A DNA stretch of 46,303 nt, from positions 1 through 46,303 of the forward strand of contig LT649242.1 of the NCBI GenBank assembly GCA_900128395.1, written 5' to 3'. The notes beneath the pieces were generated by a model. The model saw only the letters and a list, made by a program, of their open reading frames with translations, had not been told where the DNA came from and did not search any database. A program made the position numbers and the translations under genes. This DNA is from Stramenopiles sp. TOSAG23-2 (lineage: Eukaryota > Sar). The first letter of the stretch is position 1; every line of letters begins with the position of its first letter. Positions 21,576-32,848 of this stretch are shown piece after piece.

Positions 21576-23829
21576 TTATTCGCATGCTAATTTACTATCA
21601 AAACTACTTAATGATATTGCAAAAGCTTGAAATGGTGACAATGGACTTTGGAAATCCATTGTAAATTTATCTTTAGCAACACGACCAAATTGCAATACAA
21701 CCCGTTCTTGGTCTTCAGGGTTGATTAATTGGAAATTTTTTACAGATGCCATCGTTACCCGTCCATTGAAATTTAAAACGTAAGCACCGACTTGGTCATT
21801 CCAACGTGGAGGTTTGTTGATCATATAAAACAATTGATCCAATTCGCGGTCTTTAAATTTCCGTAATATCCCTTCTTCGTCAGTTCTTGGTTGAAATTTA
21901 ACACGTCGTTGCGTACGTTCATCTACTACTGGTACCGCAACTCGCATTTTCCTTGGACCTCTTGAACCAAGCAAATTAGATGCATACATTGCTATTCCTA
22001 ATTCCTCCCTAATTTTATTTGAACCTGATGTCTTATCGCCACTATTTGGATTCATGCCATCGTCATAAACATTAAATTCGGTACCTAAAAAGTTTGAACG
22101 TAACTTTCCAACATAATTGTCACTTTTACGGGCAAGATCATCTTTGCTAATAGAAATTAGATAATTGGAAGTTTTATTAGCCTTCCGCGGTTTTGCTGCC
22201 ATCAAAAAAGTATCATTCTCTTTCAAATATAAGTGATATTGTGTCGATCCAAAACCAAAACTTGCCATTCCTGTTGGTTTGATTCTTTCAATGTAACACT
22301 GGACTACACCATCGCGTCTTCGTGCAGGTGCCATGACAAATTCTTTCATATTTGATAGATTGGGAGTGCGTTGAATGCCACGAGCTCTTGGTGCTGCATC
22401 AGCTTCTTTATCGATATCATCCGAACTTGGTGGTTTTGGCTTTTGATCCTTTGTTGGCGTACGTGATTTATTTGATGCCTTGCTTTTTCTTTTTGGTGAT
22501 CGTTTATCTGCACGTAATCGAGCTGCTTGAAGTCGTTCCTATGTAATAATAATAACAATGATATATGTGTGTGTATATAGAGAGTTAGATTCATGTTGTA
22601 TACTATAATATAATATATATAGTTTGATAGATCAAAAATGTATGTAAATATATATATATATATATTTGTAGATAGATTAAATAGAGAGGCAATACAAAAC
22701 TTACTTCTCGTGTCATTTTTCGTCGATCCTCTGGGACATCAATTTTAAACATATCATCTTCATCCGCTGAGTCATCCATATCTGGTGGCGGTTTTGGTCC
22801 TCTCTTTTTTTTTTTCTTCGTCTTCTTACTATTCCTATCTGGTGTTTTTCCACCAATATCTTCAGTATCCACTTCATCCATGAATCCTTTTTGATTTGAT
22901 TCTTTAAATCTCCTATTTTTCTTTTTTTTTAATGGTGTATTGCTCTGTTTTTTACGTCGTATCATAGTACCTTCATCCTCATCATCTGAGGAATGAACCA
23001 TACGTATAGGTTTTTTTCCCTTCCTATCTGATGTTTTTCCTTCGTCTCTTGGCGCTGCTCGTCGACCTTTTCCCCTGTAATCATCATCGTTATTATTAAA
23101 ATCCTCCACGACATCATCCTCTTCATCATTGAATAGATCTTGTCGGTCTCTTGCTGCTTTTTTTTTCGCGCTTCTATTCACTTTCTCTGATCCATTTTTC
23201 CATCTGTCTTCATTGTCATAATCGTCTTCAACAAACCTATTTTTATCTGTTTCATCGATTGATTCCGCAACAACCTCTCGACGACCTCGGATCCCTCTTT
23301 TTAATGATGATTTAGATGGTAGCTCTTCTTCCATTACATCTCCATCATCACTATCAAAAGGATCCAAAAAATTGTCATCCATACCAAAGTCTACATTTGT
23401 ATTCTTTCCAACCGCACTAAATCTTAAGTTTTGCCTTGGTCTTGAAAAATCCTTAGACTTATTGTTTCTCATGGGGCTCATACCACTACCACTACCACCA
23501 ATGGTTGGTTTTCCACTTCGGTTTACACCTGGTCCACCTAAGCTTCTTGCCGTGCGTCGTTTCGCGCGTTCCCGCTCCCGCTCTTCATATTGTTCTCGAG
23601 CACTATTACCACGACTCCTACTAGAATTATTATTGTTTCTAAAAGATAAGACATCATCAGCTTCTGCAAGTAAATCATCACCTTGTCCACGTGAAGATGT
23701 ATTATGTCGCCCATATGTACCACTTGTAGAACCATGTCGTCCATATCCACCACCACTATTGCTATTAAATTTACCTTCTGATGTTTTCCCGCCCCATATA
23801 TCATCATCATTTCGGTTTAGGAAGGCCAT
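21576..23829 (-). CDS. Tubby-domain protein with long disordered N-terminus
   Basis: Two exons (23829-22705 and 22538-21576) joined across a 166-bp GTAAGT...ATAG intron give 695 aa; the junction reads MTRE-ERLQAARLRADK in frame. The N-terminal ~430 residues are charged and low in complexity, with acidic stretches and many KKK/RKK runs. The C-terminal ~250 residues are a Tubby domain: GVVQCYIER near its start, a basic RGPRKMRVAVP segment, and the hallmark ending VVLQFGRVAKDKFTMDF...PLSPFQAFAISLSSFDSKLACE. Tubby domains bind PI(4,5)P2 and move membrane receptors into cilia. With DPCD and dynein nearby, a ciliary role is plausible; a nuclear role also fits the basic N-terminus. Confidence 0.9.
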
Positions 23830-24847
23830 GATATGTGTGTGTATATATGAGTGCTTTCTTTTTATTATTGTAATAAATCCCTACTTCGTTTGTTCCAAAT
23901 ATACCCAAAATCAGTAATATATATGTGTAGGTATATATATATATATTATATTCCTATTCCTATATGCGGTAATGTGAACGTATGAATTAACAACTAGAGA
24001 AGGCAATTTGTATCCCAAAAAACAAGAAAAATATGATCCCTTTTTCTTTAATAATCTCTTTTTTTGTAAATATTACATACTATCCATCCTTCGATTTCGT
24101 TTCTACTATTATTATATATTCATTTTTACCGATAAAATCTAAATCAATATAAAAAAATAAAACAACTGCCGTCATCAATTATTGCGGCGCATCATCATTT
24201 TAAGAGGTGCATACCATTGGCCAAGTTATTATTTATATTTCAATTTTAGAATAAGTCCAAAATTCTTCTATTATTATTAGTTTTAATTTTTCAGCACCAA
24301 TTTGATTTTAAAAATTTTAAAAAAAGATTTCCGGCTCCGGGCGTCTGGATGAGCACATGAGCACCAGAGCACACGCTCTGCTTTTTCCGATGCAGTTATA
24401 ATAATACGAAATAGGCCTAAAATTCCATGTAAGCATCTGTTGTTCATTTCATTCATATTATAACACTTATATCAAATCACAGCTCTGGGAGCTATACTTT
24501 TGCTACAGTATGATATTTAGTCGCTAGCTATGATGAACATATGAAAGGATTTAAATTAAAATAGTTGGTAGTTGGTTCTATTTCGTGATTTCACCACTTT
24601 CAGCTAGGAGTATAAATAGTATTCTATTTAGTATAAGTTACCTATCATGTCATAGGCACAAATCATATTGGCCATAATTTTCAACAAGCACAACAAACTG
24701 ATTTTTTTTAATAAAAGATGCATCAACGGCATATGTCACGTGTGCTGCCTCCTCTAACGATCTGCAAAATAAAAAGCAAAAATACAACAAAAATTAGACA
24801 ACAATAGTCAAGATATATTACATAATAAATAATTATTCATAATAATA
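23830..24847. other. Divergent intergenic region (about 1 kb)
   Basis: This separates the Tubby and cytochrome b5 genes, transcribed apart. It has a GC-richer patch at 24328-24395 (GAGCACATGAGCACCAGAGC), a TATA-like GTATAAATAG at about 24610, and a CACGTG E-box palindrome near 24738 roughly 100 bp before the cytochrome b5 start. No gene or tRNA was seen. Confidence 0.4.
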
Positions 24848-25261
24848 ATGTCGAAAAAATTTACGTTAAAACAATTAGAAGTTTATAAAGGTGAAGATGA
24901 TGCGGAAAGGCATGAGGGTAAGGTAATATTTGCTGTACGTGATGCTAAAAATGCTGCAAATGCTACGAAATACAATGTATATGATGTAACTAAATATTTG
25001 GAAGATCATCCAGGTGGTGATGATATCATGAAAGAGAATTCCGGTATTGATGCATCTGATGAATTTTGGGATATTGGACACAGTGAGCAAGCAATGGATG
25101 ATATGAAACAATATATTGTTGGCCAATTAACAAAAGAAGAATGTGAAAAATTGAAAGAAGCAGCTAGCTCAAGTAGTGTATCAGGTGGTGGTTCTATGAT
25201 GCCAGTTCTTGTATTCATTTTACTTCTTGCTGCTGGTGGTGCTGCGTTTATGTTTACCTAA
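24848..25261 (+). CDS. Cytochrome b5, tail-anchored
   Basis: A 137-aa heme protein that passes electrons to membrane oxidases and desaturases. The heme-binding core has both axial histidines: His54 in the HPGG motif and His78 in GHSEQA. A short Ser/Gly linker leads to a C-terminal membrane segment (~113-135, MMPVLVFILLLAAGG), so it should be anchored in the ER or outer mitochondrial membrane facing the cytosol. Length is normal for the family. Confidence 0.95.
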   Translation: MSKKFTLKQLEVYKGEDDAERHEGKVIFAVRDAKNAANATKYNVYDVTKYLEDHPGGDDIMKENSGIDASDEFWDIGHSEQAMDDMKQYIVGQLTKEECEKLKEAASSSSVSGGGSMMPVLVFILLLAAGGAAFMFT

Positions 25262-25613
25262 GTATTGTTTTGTATTTTGTAAAGATAGTATGATTATTGT
25301 ATTATATATATATATATAATATGAAATTGCAAATTAGTAGAAATTATATAGTGAACCAAAAAAAGAAGAAGAAGAAATAAAAGAGGACATAGGGAGAAAT
25401 ATGGTGTTATCAGTGTTTTAAAAATAATAAAAATATTATAACAGTAGAAGTGTGCAGTTCACTTGTGTGTGTGTGTACAATTTTAATTTTACGTATAAAA
25501 TACGCCTCCCTCACTATAATAAAATTGTTATTTTTTTAAAAGAGATCTTAAACATTTGTATAAAATATATGAGATGTAACGTGTGCGTACAAAAAAAAAA
25601 CTAACTATCATAC
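25262..25613. other. Convergent intergenic region without the module
   Basis: AT-rich, with an (AT)n run, a purine-rich stretch near 25360-25400 and a (GT)n run at 25464-25475. This is the one tail-to-tail gap where I found neither dispersed module. Confidence 0.5.
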
Positions 25614-27614
25614 TTATCTCAACTTAACATTTTTATAAAATGCCAATGAATCTGGATTGCGTAATGCACTTGAATTTTTTACTGGTCTTCCTTCTAATAC
25701 TTTTTTCACTGCTAATTCTACTTTTTTACCTGATATTGTATATGGTATATCTGGGCATTCCAAAATGACATTTGGTACATGTCTTGGACTACATGCATTA
25801 CGTATACGATCTTGTATATTACGTTTTAATTTTGACGTCAAAGTATTTCCTTCACTCATCATGACAAATAACACTACCTTCACTTCATCCCCACCAATTT
25901 TTCCAACTTGTAAACCAACAATAACACTATCTCTGACTTCTTTTATCGTCTCATCGACTACACGATAAATATCTGCTGTACCAATACGGATACCACCTGC
26001 ATTTAATGTAGCGTCACTTCGACCATATATGATCATACCACCACGTTTTGTAATTTTAGCAAAATCACCATGACGCCATATATTTGCATATTCCTCAAAA
26101 TATGCACCTTGATAACGTTTGTTTTCTGGATCATTCCAAAAGAAAAGAGGTCCTGATGGAAATGGTTTTTGACAACACAATTCGCCTTTTTTATTCACAA
26201 TGCTACGACCATCGTCGTCATAAATAGCAACATCCAAGCCTAAACCTAAACATTGCAATTCGCCCATGTAGACAGGTAATATTGGACATCCAAGTGCGAA
26301 ACATCCATTTAGATCCGTACCGCCACTTATACTAGCAAATTGTACATCAGGTTTGATTTTTGTGTAGACGTAATTAAATACAACATCTGTTGCAGGGGAA
26401 CCAGTGGATGCTATTGTACGTAAGTTACTCAAATTGAATTTTTTACCAGGTTCACAACCTGCATTCATAATAGCTTGTAAATATGCTGCTGATGTACCGA
26501 ATAACGTCAATTCTGTTTCCTCTGCCATTTTCCATAATGAATCCCATTCTGGATAACATGGATTACCTTCCCAAACCACTACGGTTGCACCGACTGATAA
26601 TGCACTCATTAACCAATTCCACATCATCCATCCAGTAGTCGTATAATAAAATACTTTATCATCTCGTTTAATATTACAATGCAATATCATTTCTTTCATA
26701 TGATTAATCAACACTCCCGGTCCTTGTACAATACATTTAGGCAATCCTGTTGTACCTGAACTATACATTATATATACAGGATGGTCAAATGGTAATTGTT
26801 CAAATTCAATTTCTTGCGCTTCAATTCCTTCAAGAAAATCAACTAAATGTACACCATTTTTAATATGTTGAATACCAATTTTATATTCAGTACCTTCCGT
26901 ATATGGAACAAATACAACTTTTTTTAAACTTTTTATTTGTTTCGTGATATCTTTCACTTTACCCATCAAATCGACCCGTTTCCCTTTGTAAAAATATGCC
27001 GTAGTTGTAAATAGAACCGTAGGTTCGATTTGACCAAATCTGTCCATAACTCCTTGGATTCCGAAATCAGGTGAACATGAAGACCAAATTGCACCCATTG
27101 AAGTTGCTGCAAGCATTGCAACCACAGATTCTGGAATATTAGGTATGAATCCAGCAACACGATCACCACACTTTACTTTTGATCGTTTTAATGCAGCTGC
27201 AAATTTTGAAACAGAATCATATAATTCTCTATATGTAATTTTTTTCGCTTTCACGCTACTATCGCATTGAAATATAATTGCTGTTCTGTCATCTCTATAT
27301 TTAAGCATATTTTCCGCAAAATTCATCAAGGCTCCGGGATAAAATTTACATCCAGGAAATTTTGTGACATCATCATATGCAGCGACTGGTTGTATCGATG
27401 CTTTTACATCAATAAATTTCCATAATGCCATCCAAAAGGATGAATATTCAGTCACAGACCAACGATGTAATTCATGATATGTTGACATAGGAGGTGCGTT
27501 ATAATTTTGTTCCACAAACCGCATGAAACGTGTCATTTCTGAATTTTCTACGTCTTTTGCAATGGGCGTCCACATTTTTTTTGGCATTTCATTTCTTTTT
27601 GTAAGACTTGCCAT
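25614..27614 (-). CDS. AACS: Acetoacetyl-CoA synthetase
   Basis: A 666-aa ANL-superfamily enzyme that joins acetoacetate and CoA using ATP in the cytosol, letting ketone bodies feed lipid synthesis. The AMP-binding signature YSSGTTGLPKCIVQGPG is at about 288-304. The N-terminal region (MTRFMRFVEQNY, then WSVTEYSSFW) is the AACS-type linker, and ISGGTDLNGCF and YGRSDATLNAGGIRIG match the family. The C-terminal domain has the catalytic Lys region (PYTISGKKVELAVKKVL). Length and motifs fit a complete, active enzyme; no intron was needed. Confidence 0.93.
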   Translation of the reverse strand: MASLTKRNEMPKKMWTPIAKDVENSEMTRFMRFVEQNYNAPPMSTYHELHRWSVTEYSSFWMALWKFIDVKASIQPVAAYDDVTKFPGCKFYPGALMNFAENMLKYRDDRTAIIFQCDSSVKAKKITYRELYDSVSKFAAALKRSKVKCGDRVAGFIPNIPESVVAMLAATSMGAIWSSCSPDFGIQGVMDRFGQIEPTVLFTTTAYFYKGKRVDLMGKVKDITKQIKSLKKVVFVPYTEGTEYKIGIQHIKNGVHLVDFLEGIEAQEIEFEQLPFDHPVYIMYSSGTTGLPKCIVQGPGVLINHMKEMILHCNIKRDDKVFYYTTTGWMMWNWLMSALSVGATVVVWEGNPCYPEWDSLWKMAEETELTLFGTSAAYLQAIMNAGCEPGKKFNLSNLRTIASTGSPATDVVFNYVYTKIKPDVQFASISGGTDLNGCFALGCPILPVYMGELQCLGLGLDVAIYDDDGRSIVNKKGELCCQKPFPSGPLFFWNDPENKRYQGAYFEEYANIWRHGDFAKITKRGGMIIYGRSDATLNAGGIRIGTADIYRVVDETIKEVRDSVIVGLQVGKIGGDEVKVVLFVMMSEGNTLTSKLKRNIQDRIRNACSPRHVPNVILECPDIPYTISGKKVELAVKKVLEGRPVKNSSALRNPDSLAFYKNVKLR

Positions 27615-28517
27615 GGTTACTATATGTATGTATATATGTATGTATGTATTATATTATTTATAATTACTATAAAAATGCCAGCGTCTGTTTATTGTGTTCT
27701 TGATTCAGTAGCATCTATGAAGTAATATGATGCTGATGATGGATGTATTGTTCTTCTTCCCTTGATTGGTGGTTGTACGGATGAATCCATAATAGTTTAA
27801 GTTCAACACTTCTATCTATGTATACAATAGTATACTATTGTGATGAAAGAAAGGCGGAGGGCGAAAGATATTTTAATTTGTGCCTCAATGCTATTTACAT
27901 CCTAGTTGGGGAAATCGTCATCAATATGATGGTTCATACGTAAAATGATTTCTGCGATTAATTTGATGGGAACTTTTCCTATGCTGTGTCTATGCTTTTT
28001 GGAAATATTGTGTGTGATTTACCTTAACCTATTTTTAACATTAATGTAGGAATAGCATGGGGCCTGTATTGTCCCCCAAAAACTCCATGGCTACTCCTGG
28101 TTGACTTTATTGCACTTAATGTAATCATTGGGATGCTTGTTTGAAGCACCATGTAATCATGATGTTGATCGTTTCGTTTGCTTTTGCTACACCATTCCAT
28201 AACATTGCAATATTGTATATAAAATTTTACGCATTGGATGTGAAACTTCATTGTATACCTCAAACGTTTGTTGCGATGATTTTATTTTCCCTAATTGACT
28301 TGGTGAAGTATATCAAGGCAATATTATTGTTGTTGTTGGTATTAAATTTCTTTATATCATTATGGCAGTGGTGGTTTTTACTATGACTTCCAGGATCAAT
28401 ACTTGCTGTTTTTCTTTTTTTTGCAGTTGAACCTCCTCCAGAATTATTACCTAATTCATTTTCATTACGTCAAAGTATCTCTGAGAACAGACTCGATGAA
28501 ATCAATACTGTAATTTT
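27615..28517. other. Decayed coding region upstream of the AACS gene
   Basis: On the minus strand a chain of open segments in changing frames runs downstream of the reverse-transcriptase-like fragment. One is an Asn-rich stretch (core STAKKRKTASIDPGS) near 28440-28380, one is open at 28024-28263, and one ends near 27915 (core SIGKVPIKLIAEIILRM). Frames change and stops intervene, so this looks like a broken gene. A 33-codon open frame at 27790-27689 (MDSSVQPPIKGRR...) could be a small upstream ORF of the AACS gene or part of the relic. Confidence 0.4.
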
Positions 28518-29339
28518 CTATGTTGTGATAAATCTTTCTTTGCTGCAAAGAAGTAAATTGCTTAACCCTGGTGAACCCAATCCATTTGGTCCACCCCAAT
28601 CTTTCCTATTCATTACAATGCCATTTACAGGTTGTGCCAATTGTACAATCTTTTTGCTTTTATTATAAAAATAACGAAAACTGTTTCTATTTCTTATTGT
28701 AGCTGGTACCATATATGTATTCCAACCTTCTATCATATCCCCAAGTATATAATATTGATTATTGCAGATAACTTTTGTCATATTGATCACTTCTTTGCTG
28801 GTAATAGTTGCATACATTCTGCCATCTGTTGTATCTTTGTCTCTTGTTCGTATATTATATGCTCCTCCTTTTCCAAACCGTCTTACTTTATAGTATTTTG
28901 TTTCATTTTTAGGTTGTTTCGCTTGAAGGAATTTAACTGCTGTTAGTGCTCTTTGGTGTGGACAATGCGTAAAAAAGCTTTTTAAATCACCAGGTCGAAT
29001 TAAAAATCGCGTTTTCTTTCCATATTTTTTGCTTAAGCGTGCTTTTTCTTTTTGCCAATGTATCTTAATATTGAATGTATTTTTAATATGCCAATTTCTT
29101 GTTTTAAGTATCGCATTTTCTATCCATCTTGTAATAACTTTACCCGTTATTTTAACTAACGTCTCCCAAGGAGTTCCACATTGTGGAATCACCGGTCTCA
29201 CACGTAGAGCATCTTTATGTTTGCGTTGTACGTATGCGTTTTTTGAAATTGTTGTTAGGCTCCGTATCTTCTTATATGATGTAAAATCTTTTAGATGCGC
29301 GATATTTGTAAATCTTTGAAAGGCGTTTCGGATTTTTTC
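28518..29339 (-). pseudogene. Reverse-transcriptase-like fragment, truncated
   Basis: The frame is open from 29339 (just after a TGA) to 28518, about 273 codons, without a proper start. It contains LRVRPVIPQCGTPWETL, like the R-P-I...G-T-P segment before the RT palm. Next is a motif-A-like GDLKSFFTHCPHQRAL with the catalytic Asp, and near the end a motif-B-like GGPNGLGSPGLSNLLLCSKE. The frame stops before motif C (YxDD). The spacing between A and B is longer than usual. It is best read as the remnant of a non-LTR or Penelope-like retroelement; the family is not settled. Confidence 0.5.
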
Positions 29340-30191
29340 TCATGGAACAGATTACAAAACGCAAACAGAATAATTTTGTTATTTCATTACAATAATAATA
29401 ATAAGTGACCCTCATCACTTCGATGATTTCAGCGAATTTAGCAAGGAACTCAAGGAAAAAGATTTGTATGAGAGCAGTGGCAGGAGCAATGGCGGGAGCA
29501 ACAGCGATAACAGCAATTTTAAAAACGGGAAAGCGGTGAAAAAAAAATTGAAGATCATACCAAAAAAAAATTCCAAAGCAAATAGCAGCACAAGTTCAAG
29601 TTCGAATGGCAGTTCGAAACAAATTGTCAATGTAAGTTCTGATAGCGAAAGCAATGATGATTTAGTTGGAAATAAAAGCACATTATTTCATTACTTGTTT
29701 TTTTGTGTCTTTCTGTCAACTTGACATAATATTGTACTTGTTAGTATACATAATTTTAATTCTGTATAGGCCTTATTATAGCCCTTGTAAATAAAATGAG
29801 TTTGTGGCACTCTTTTTGTGTATGGCGTATGGCACTCCACAGCACTATGTTGTCCAAAAAACGACGGTGGTTTTTTCCAGAAGAAGATAATGATGTTATT
29901 ATTGAAATTACCTGGTATAGCTCTTCCAGGGAAAAAATAATAAAGATACAGTCCATACACAGCTTTCTTCTTCATTCATTTTCATGATTTCAATTTAAGA
30001 ATTACAAACAAAAAAAAGAAACTAATACCAAAAGGTAAGTAATAATGCATTAGAAGAAACTGTTTTTTCAAAGAAAAGAAATACTAACAATTCATTTATT
30101 ATTTTTTTTTTTTACCTCTCTCATCATCACTTTCCGTCTTACCATCAAGTTCATCACAGTACCATATAAACAAAACACTTAAAAATCAAGT
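29340..30191. other. Relic or leader region before the GST gene
   Basis: Plus-strand positions 29412-29723 keep an open Ser/Lys-rich frame (KNGKAVKKKLKIIPKKNSKA, then NVSSDSESNDDLVGNK) that looks coding but has no clear start or partner exon. Around 29756-29987 both strands are open in short frames. These may be further pieces of the retroelement relic. The last ~200 bp contain a T run (30101-30112) and should hold the GST promoter. Confidence 0.35.
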
Positions 30192-30881
30192 ATGACTACA
30201 GACGTTAAATATTATGGTATCCCAGGACGTGGTGAAGCAGTGCGTTTAATGCTTAAATTGAAAGGCACTAAATACACCGAAACGTACATTGATAGCAAGA
30301 CATGGAAAGCAGGTGAAAAAGAAAACACTAAGTGGAACGTTATGCCTGTTATTACATTGGAAAATGGGCAAGTAGCAGGAATGTCAAGATCAATTCTAAG
30401 ATACATTGCAAAAACTACATATGTAGAAGGAAATCCTTTGTATCCAACCGATCCAAACGATGCTTTGGTTGTCGATGAAGTCATGGATTTTTTAGGCGAA
30501 GATATTTGGATGGAAATGTTAAAATCTGTGGGTGAAAAAAACGGTGAAGAAATTGCAAAGAATACATTAGCCAGTGGTGGTAAAGCTTTCCTCCAATTAA
30601 ATGAATTGGAAAAAAATATCGAAGGTACAGATAGTACATTGAAAAATGGTAACTTATCTGTTGCTGATATTTATATTTATGCAGCAAGTGGTTGGTATTC
30701 AAGTGGTTTCATGACGAAAGAAACCAATGCCCAATCATTGTTTACTGGTCGTCCAAAATTATCAGCTATCTGCACACGTGTTGGTGCTTTGGCAGCTGTA
30801 AAAGCTCATCAAACAGATGCAAATAATAAAATTGCTATGAAACAAGCATATATGACAGCACCTTGGTCAAGCAAGCTTTAA
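30192..30881 (+). CDS. Glutathione S-transferase, sigma/alpha-like
   Basis: A 229-aa cytosolic enzyme that conjugates glutathione to electrophiles. The N-terminal thioredoxin-like domain begins VKYYGIPGRGEAVRLML, with the catalytic Tyr at 7 or 8. The glutathione-binding segment MPVITLENGQVAGMSRSILRYIAK has the cis-Pro and a Ser-Arg pair. The all-helical C-terminal domain ends with a typical SVADIYIY...RPKLSAICTRV region. Length is normal. A poly(A)-like AATAAA lies about 40 bp past the stop. Confidence 0.93.
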   Translation: MTTDVKYYGIPGRGEAVRLMLKLKGTKYTETYIDSKTWKAGEKENTKWNVMPVITLENGQVAGMSRSILRYIAKTTYVEGNPLYPTDPNDALVVDEVMDFLGEDIWMEMLKSVGEKNGEEIAKNTLASGGKAFLQLNELEKNIEGTDSTLKNGNLSVADIYIYAASGWYSSGFMTKETNAQSLFTGRPKLSAICTRVGALAAVKAHQTDANNKIAMKQAYMTAPWSSKL

Positions 30882-31654
30882 GACACATGATTTGTTTGGT
30901 TTGATGTTTATATTTAAAAATAAAATGATGTGATATGATGATAGATGACGTTTCGTCTATTTCTCTCTCCTAATTTTTTTCAACGCCGGGAGAATAATCC
31001 ACATGTTATACAAAAATATAAAAATGACAAGTCGTAAAAAAATATATTATATATGTGATAAGAAATGCCGTTCATAAATTTTTCATATGCTTATCATCAA
31101 CGTTCTTGCGTGTTTCGAAGTTCGTAGATTTTACTTTATAAATTATGTTGTGGTGACACTTTTTAAAGATTTACAAAAATATTTACGACGTATGGAACGA
31201 ACAAAATGGACCGTGCGTTCGTACGACGAAAGTAAATGTGAATAAATGAAAGAGTGAGGAGAGATGCAATTTTTTTGAATCTAGTACAGATATGATATAA
31301 TATATACGTTGGATTGGTATTTTCGATTATGAGAATATCAACACACTTGTGTGAGATAGATTATTTCAGTTATTTTATTCTTTTGAAGAGTAGGAATTAT
31401 CATGAGTAAATTAAAAATAAATTATGCGCGTATAAATTAAATTATATATGCAACGTACAGAGTACCGTGTATTATACGTACGGGTTTGTATTTTACGACT
31501 TCGGTGTGTACAAAAATAATAATACTCGAGTGTATTTCTTCTCTTTGCTGGTTTTTAATTTTATTTTTTTTTACATTTTTTAATCTTCCAAAACCTCAAA
31601 CACCTTCTTGTATATCACATACAAAACCATATAATATATAATACATATTCGTAT
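30882..31654. other. Convergent intergenic region with module copy A3
   Basis: The 3' regions of the GST and leucine-rich repeat genes. Copy A3 lies at 31312-31441. AT-rich otherwise. Confidence 0.5.
31312..31441 (+). repeat. Dispersed convergent-gap module, copy A3
   Basis: Closest to copy A1. The hairpin CACACTTGTGTG differs from that in A1, but pairing is kept. The core TTTTGAAGAGTAGGAATT is at 31381-31398, followed by TTATGCGCGTATAAATTA. Confidence 0.75.
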
Positions 31655-32848
31655 CTAATTATCAACCACTACCATATCAACATCTAAATTATTCTTTGCT
31701 ACCATTGGTTTGCCATCTACTACATATGGTTTCACATCGCATTGTACTTGAAAATATTCAAATCGTGTTGATGATAATTCACGAAATGCATCTGCACTTT
31801 GAACATCGAAATTATTTCCAAATACTTGTAAACGTTGTATTGCCGTATTAGATGACATTGCATCTGCAATTGCTACTAAACCAGTGTCACCAATTTTATT
31901 ATTACGTATATCTAAATCTGCTAATGTCCTACAACTTCGTAATGCAACACCAAGTGCTTGTGCCCCTTGATCTTGTATGCGATTTCTTGACATGTTCAAG
32001 GATGATAAAATACATCCACCTTTCATCAATAAAATTGCAAATGCTTCTGCACCAGCAATGGAAATTTCATTAGCTCTTAAATCTAATAAACGTAAAGATG
32101 CATTATCTTCCAAATATTGTGCTATAGTTTGCGCGCCTGCATCTCTGATTTTATGTTTACCTATGTATAATTCTTGCATTACTCGATTTGTACGTATCAT
32201 TTTTGCAATATGAAATGCAGTTGTTTCTTGTAAATCATATAAACGTGGATTTTCCATGTTTAATCGCAATACGGATGTATTATACCACATTGTTTGTGCT
32301 ATTGCAATAACAGCTTGTGTACCAATTTCGGAGTTACCAACATCTAAATCACGTACTTTACAAGCAGCATCGACTAATATACGACTGACTGCCATACCAC
32401 CTTCTTCCCCAATTGGGTTGCCATTGAACGATAACGCTTCGACCTTAACTCCATTCTCACTGGCTAATGCTTCACATATTAATTTGCATCCATCTGGTCC
32501 AATACTATTGCCATTTAAATACAATTCACGAACTGGTGTCGCACCAGTTCTTAATAAATTTGCTAAAGTTTCTGCACCTGTGTCTGTTATTAAATTACAA
32601 CCTAAATCTAATATTCCTATAGCTACACCAGAATCCAACATTGCATCGCATAGACATTTAACAAACGTATCATTAATACGATTATTAAACAAATACTTAT
32701 GTTTACCATTCAATACAACATCAACTTCATCATTTCCAGATGCTTTTTGTGCATCCAATCGTTCCATAAAGACAGATGATGGTCTAGTCGTTACTTCTTT
32801 ATCACCAACTATTGTTAAATATGCATTTGATAATTTTTTCGCTGCCAT
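31655..32848 (-). CDS. Leucine-rich repeat protein (ribonuclease-inhibitor type)
   Basis: A 397-aa protein built from about nine 28-residue repeats of the RI class, such as LDLGCNLITDTGAETLANLL, LYLNGNSIGPDGCKLICEAL and LDLRANEISIAGAEAFAILL. Short caps lie at both ends. There is no signal peptide, membrane segment, NACHT or other catalytic domain. It should fold as a horseshoe that binds other proteins; the partner cannot be told from sequence. In flagellates such proteins are often axonemal or regulatory. Confidence 0.85.
   Translation of the reverse strand: MAAKKLSNAYLTIVGDKEVTTRPSSVFMERLDAQKASGNDEVDVVLNGKHKYLFNNRINDTFVKCLCDAMLDSGVAIGILDLGCNLITDTGAETLANLLRTGATPVRELYLNGNSIGPDGCKLICEALASENGVKVEALSFNGNPIGEEGGMAVSRILVDAACKVRDLDVGNSEIGTQAVIAIAQTMWYNTSVLRLNMENPRLYDLQETTAFHIAKMIRTNRVMQELYIGKHKIRDAGAQTIAQYLEDNASLRLLDLRANEISIAGAEAFAILLMKGGCILSSLNMSRNRIQDQGAQALGVALRSCRTLADLDIRNNKIGDTGLVAIADAMSSNTAIQRLQVFGNNFDVQSADAFRELSSTRFEYFQVQCDVKPYVVDGKPMVAKNNLDVDMVVVDN

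Noticed and set aside
24300-24400. GC-richer patch considered as a tRNA or small RNA gene
   Set aside because: No cloverleaf or A/B box could be drawn; it was left as part of the intergenic region.
28141-28386. Hydrophobic plus-strand frame resembling a membrane protein
   Set aside because: The opposite strand carries an Asn- and Lys-rich coding-like stretch continuous with the reverse-transcriptase relic; the Leu/Ile-rich frame is most likely its mirror.
28424-28560. Strong-looking 3' splice site (T-rich tract then CAG) followed by an open frame
   Set aside because: No donor upstream gives an in-frame join, and the following frame overlaps the minus-strand relic.
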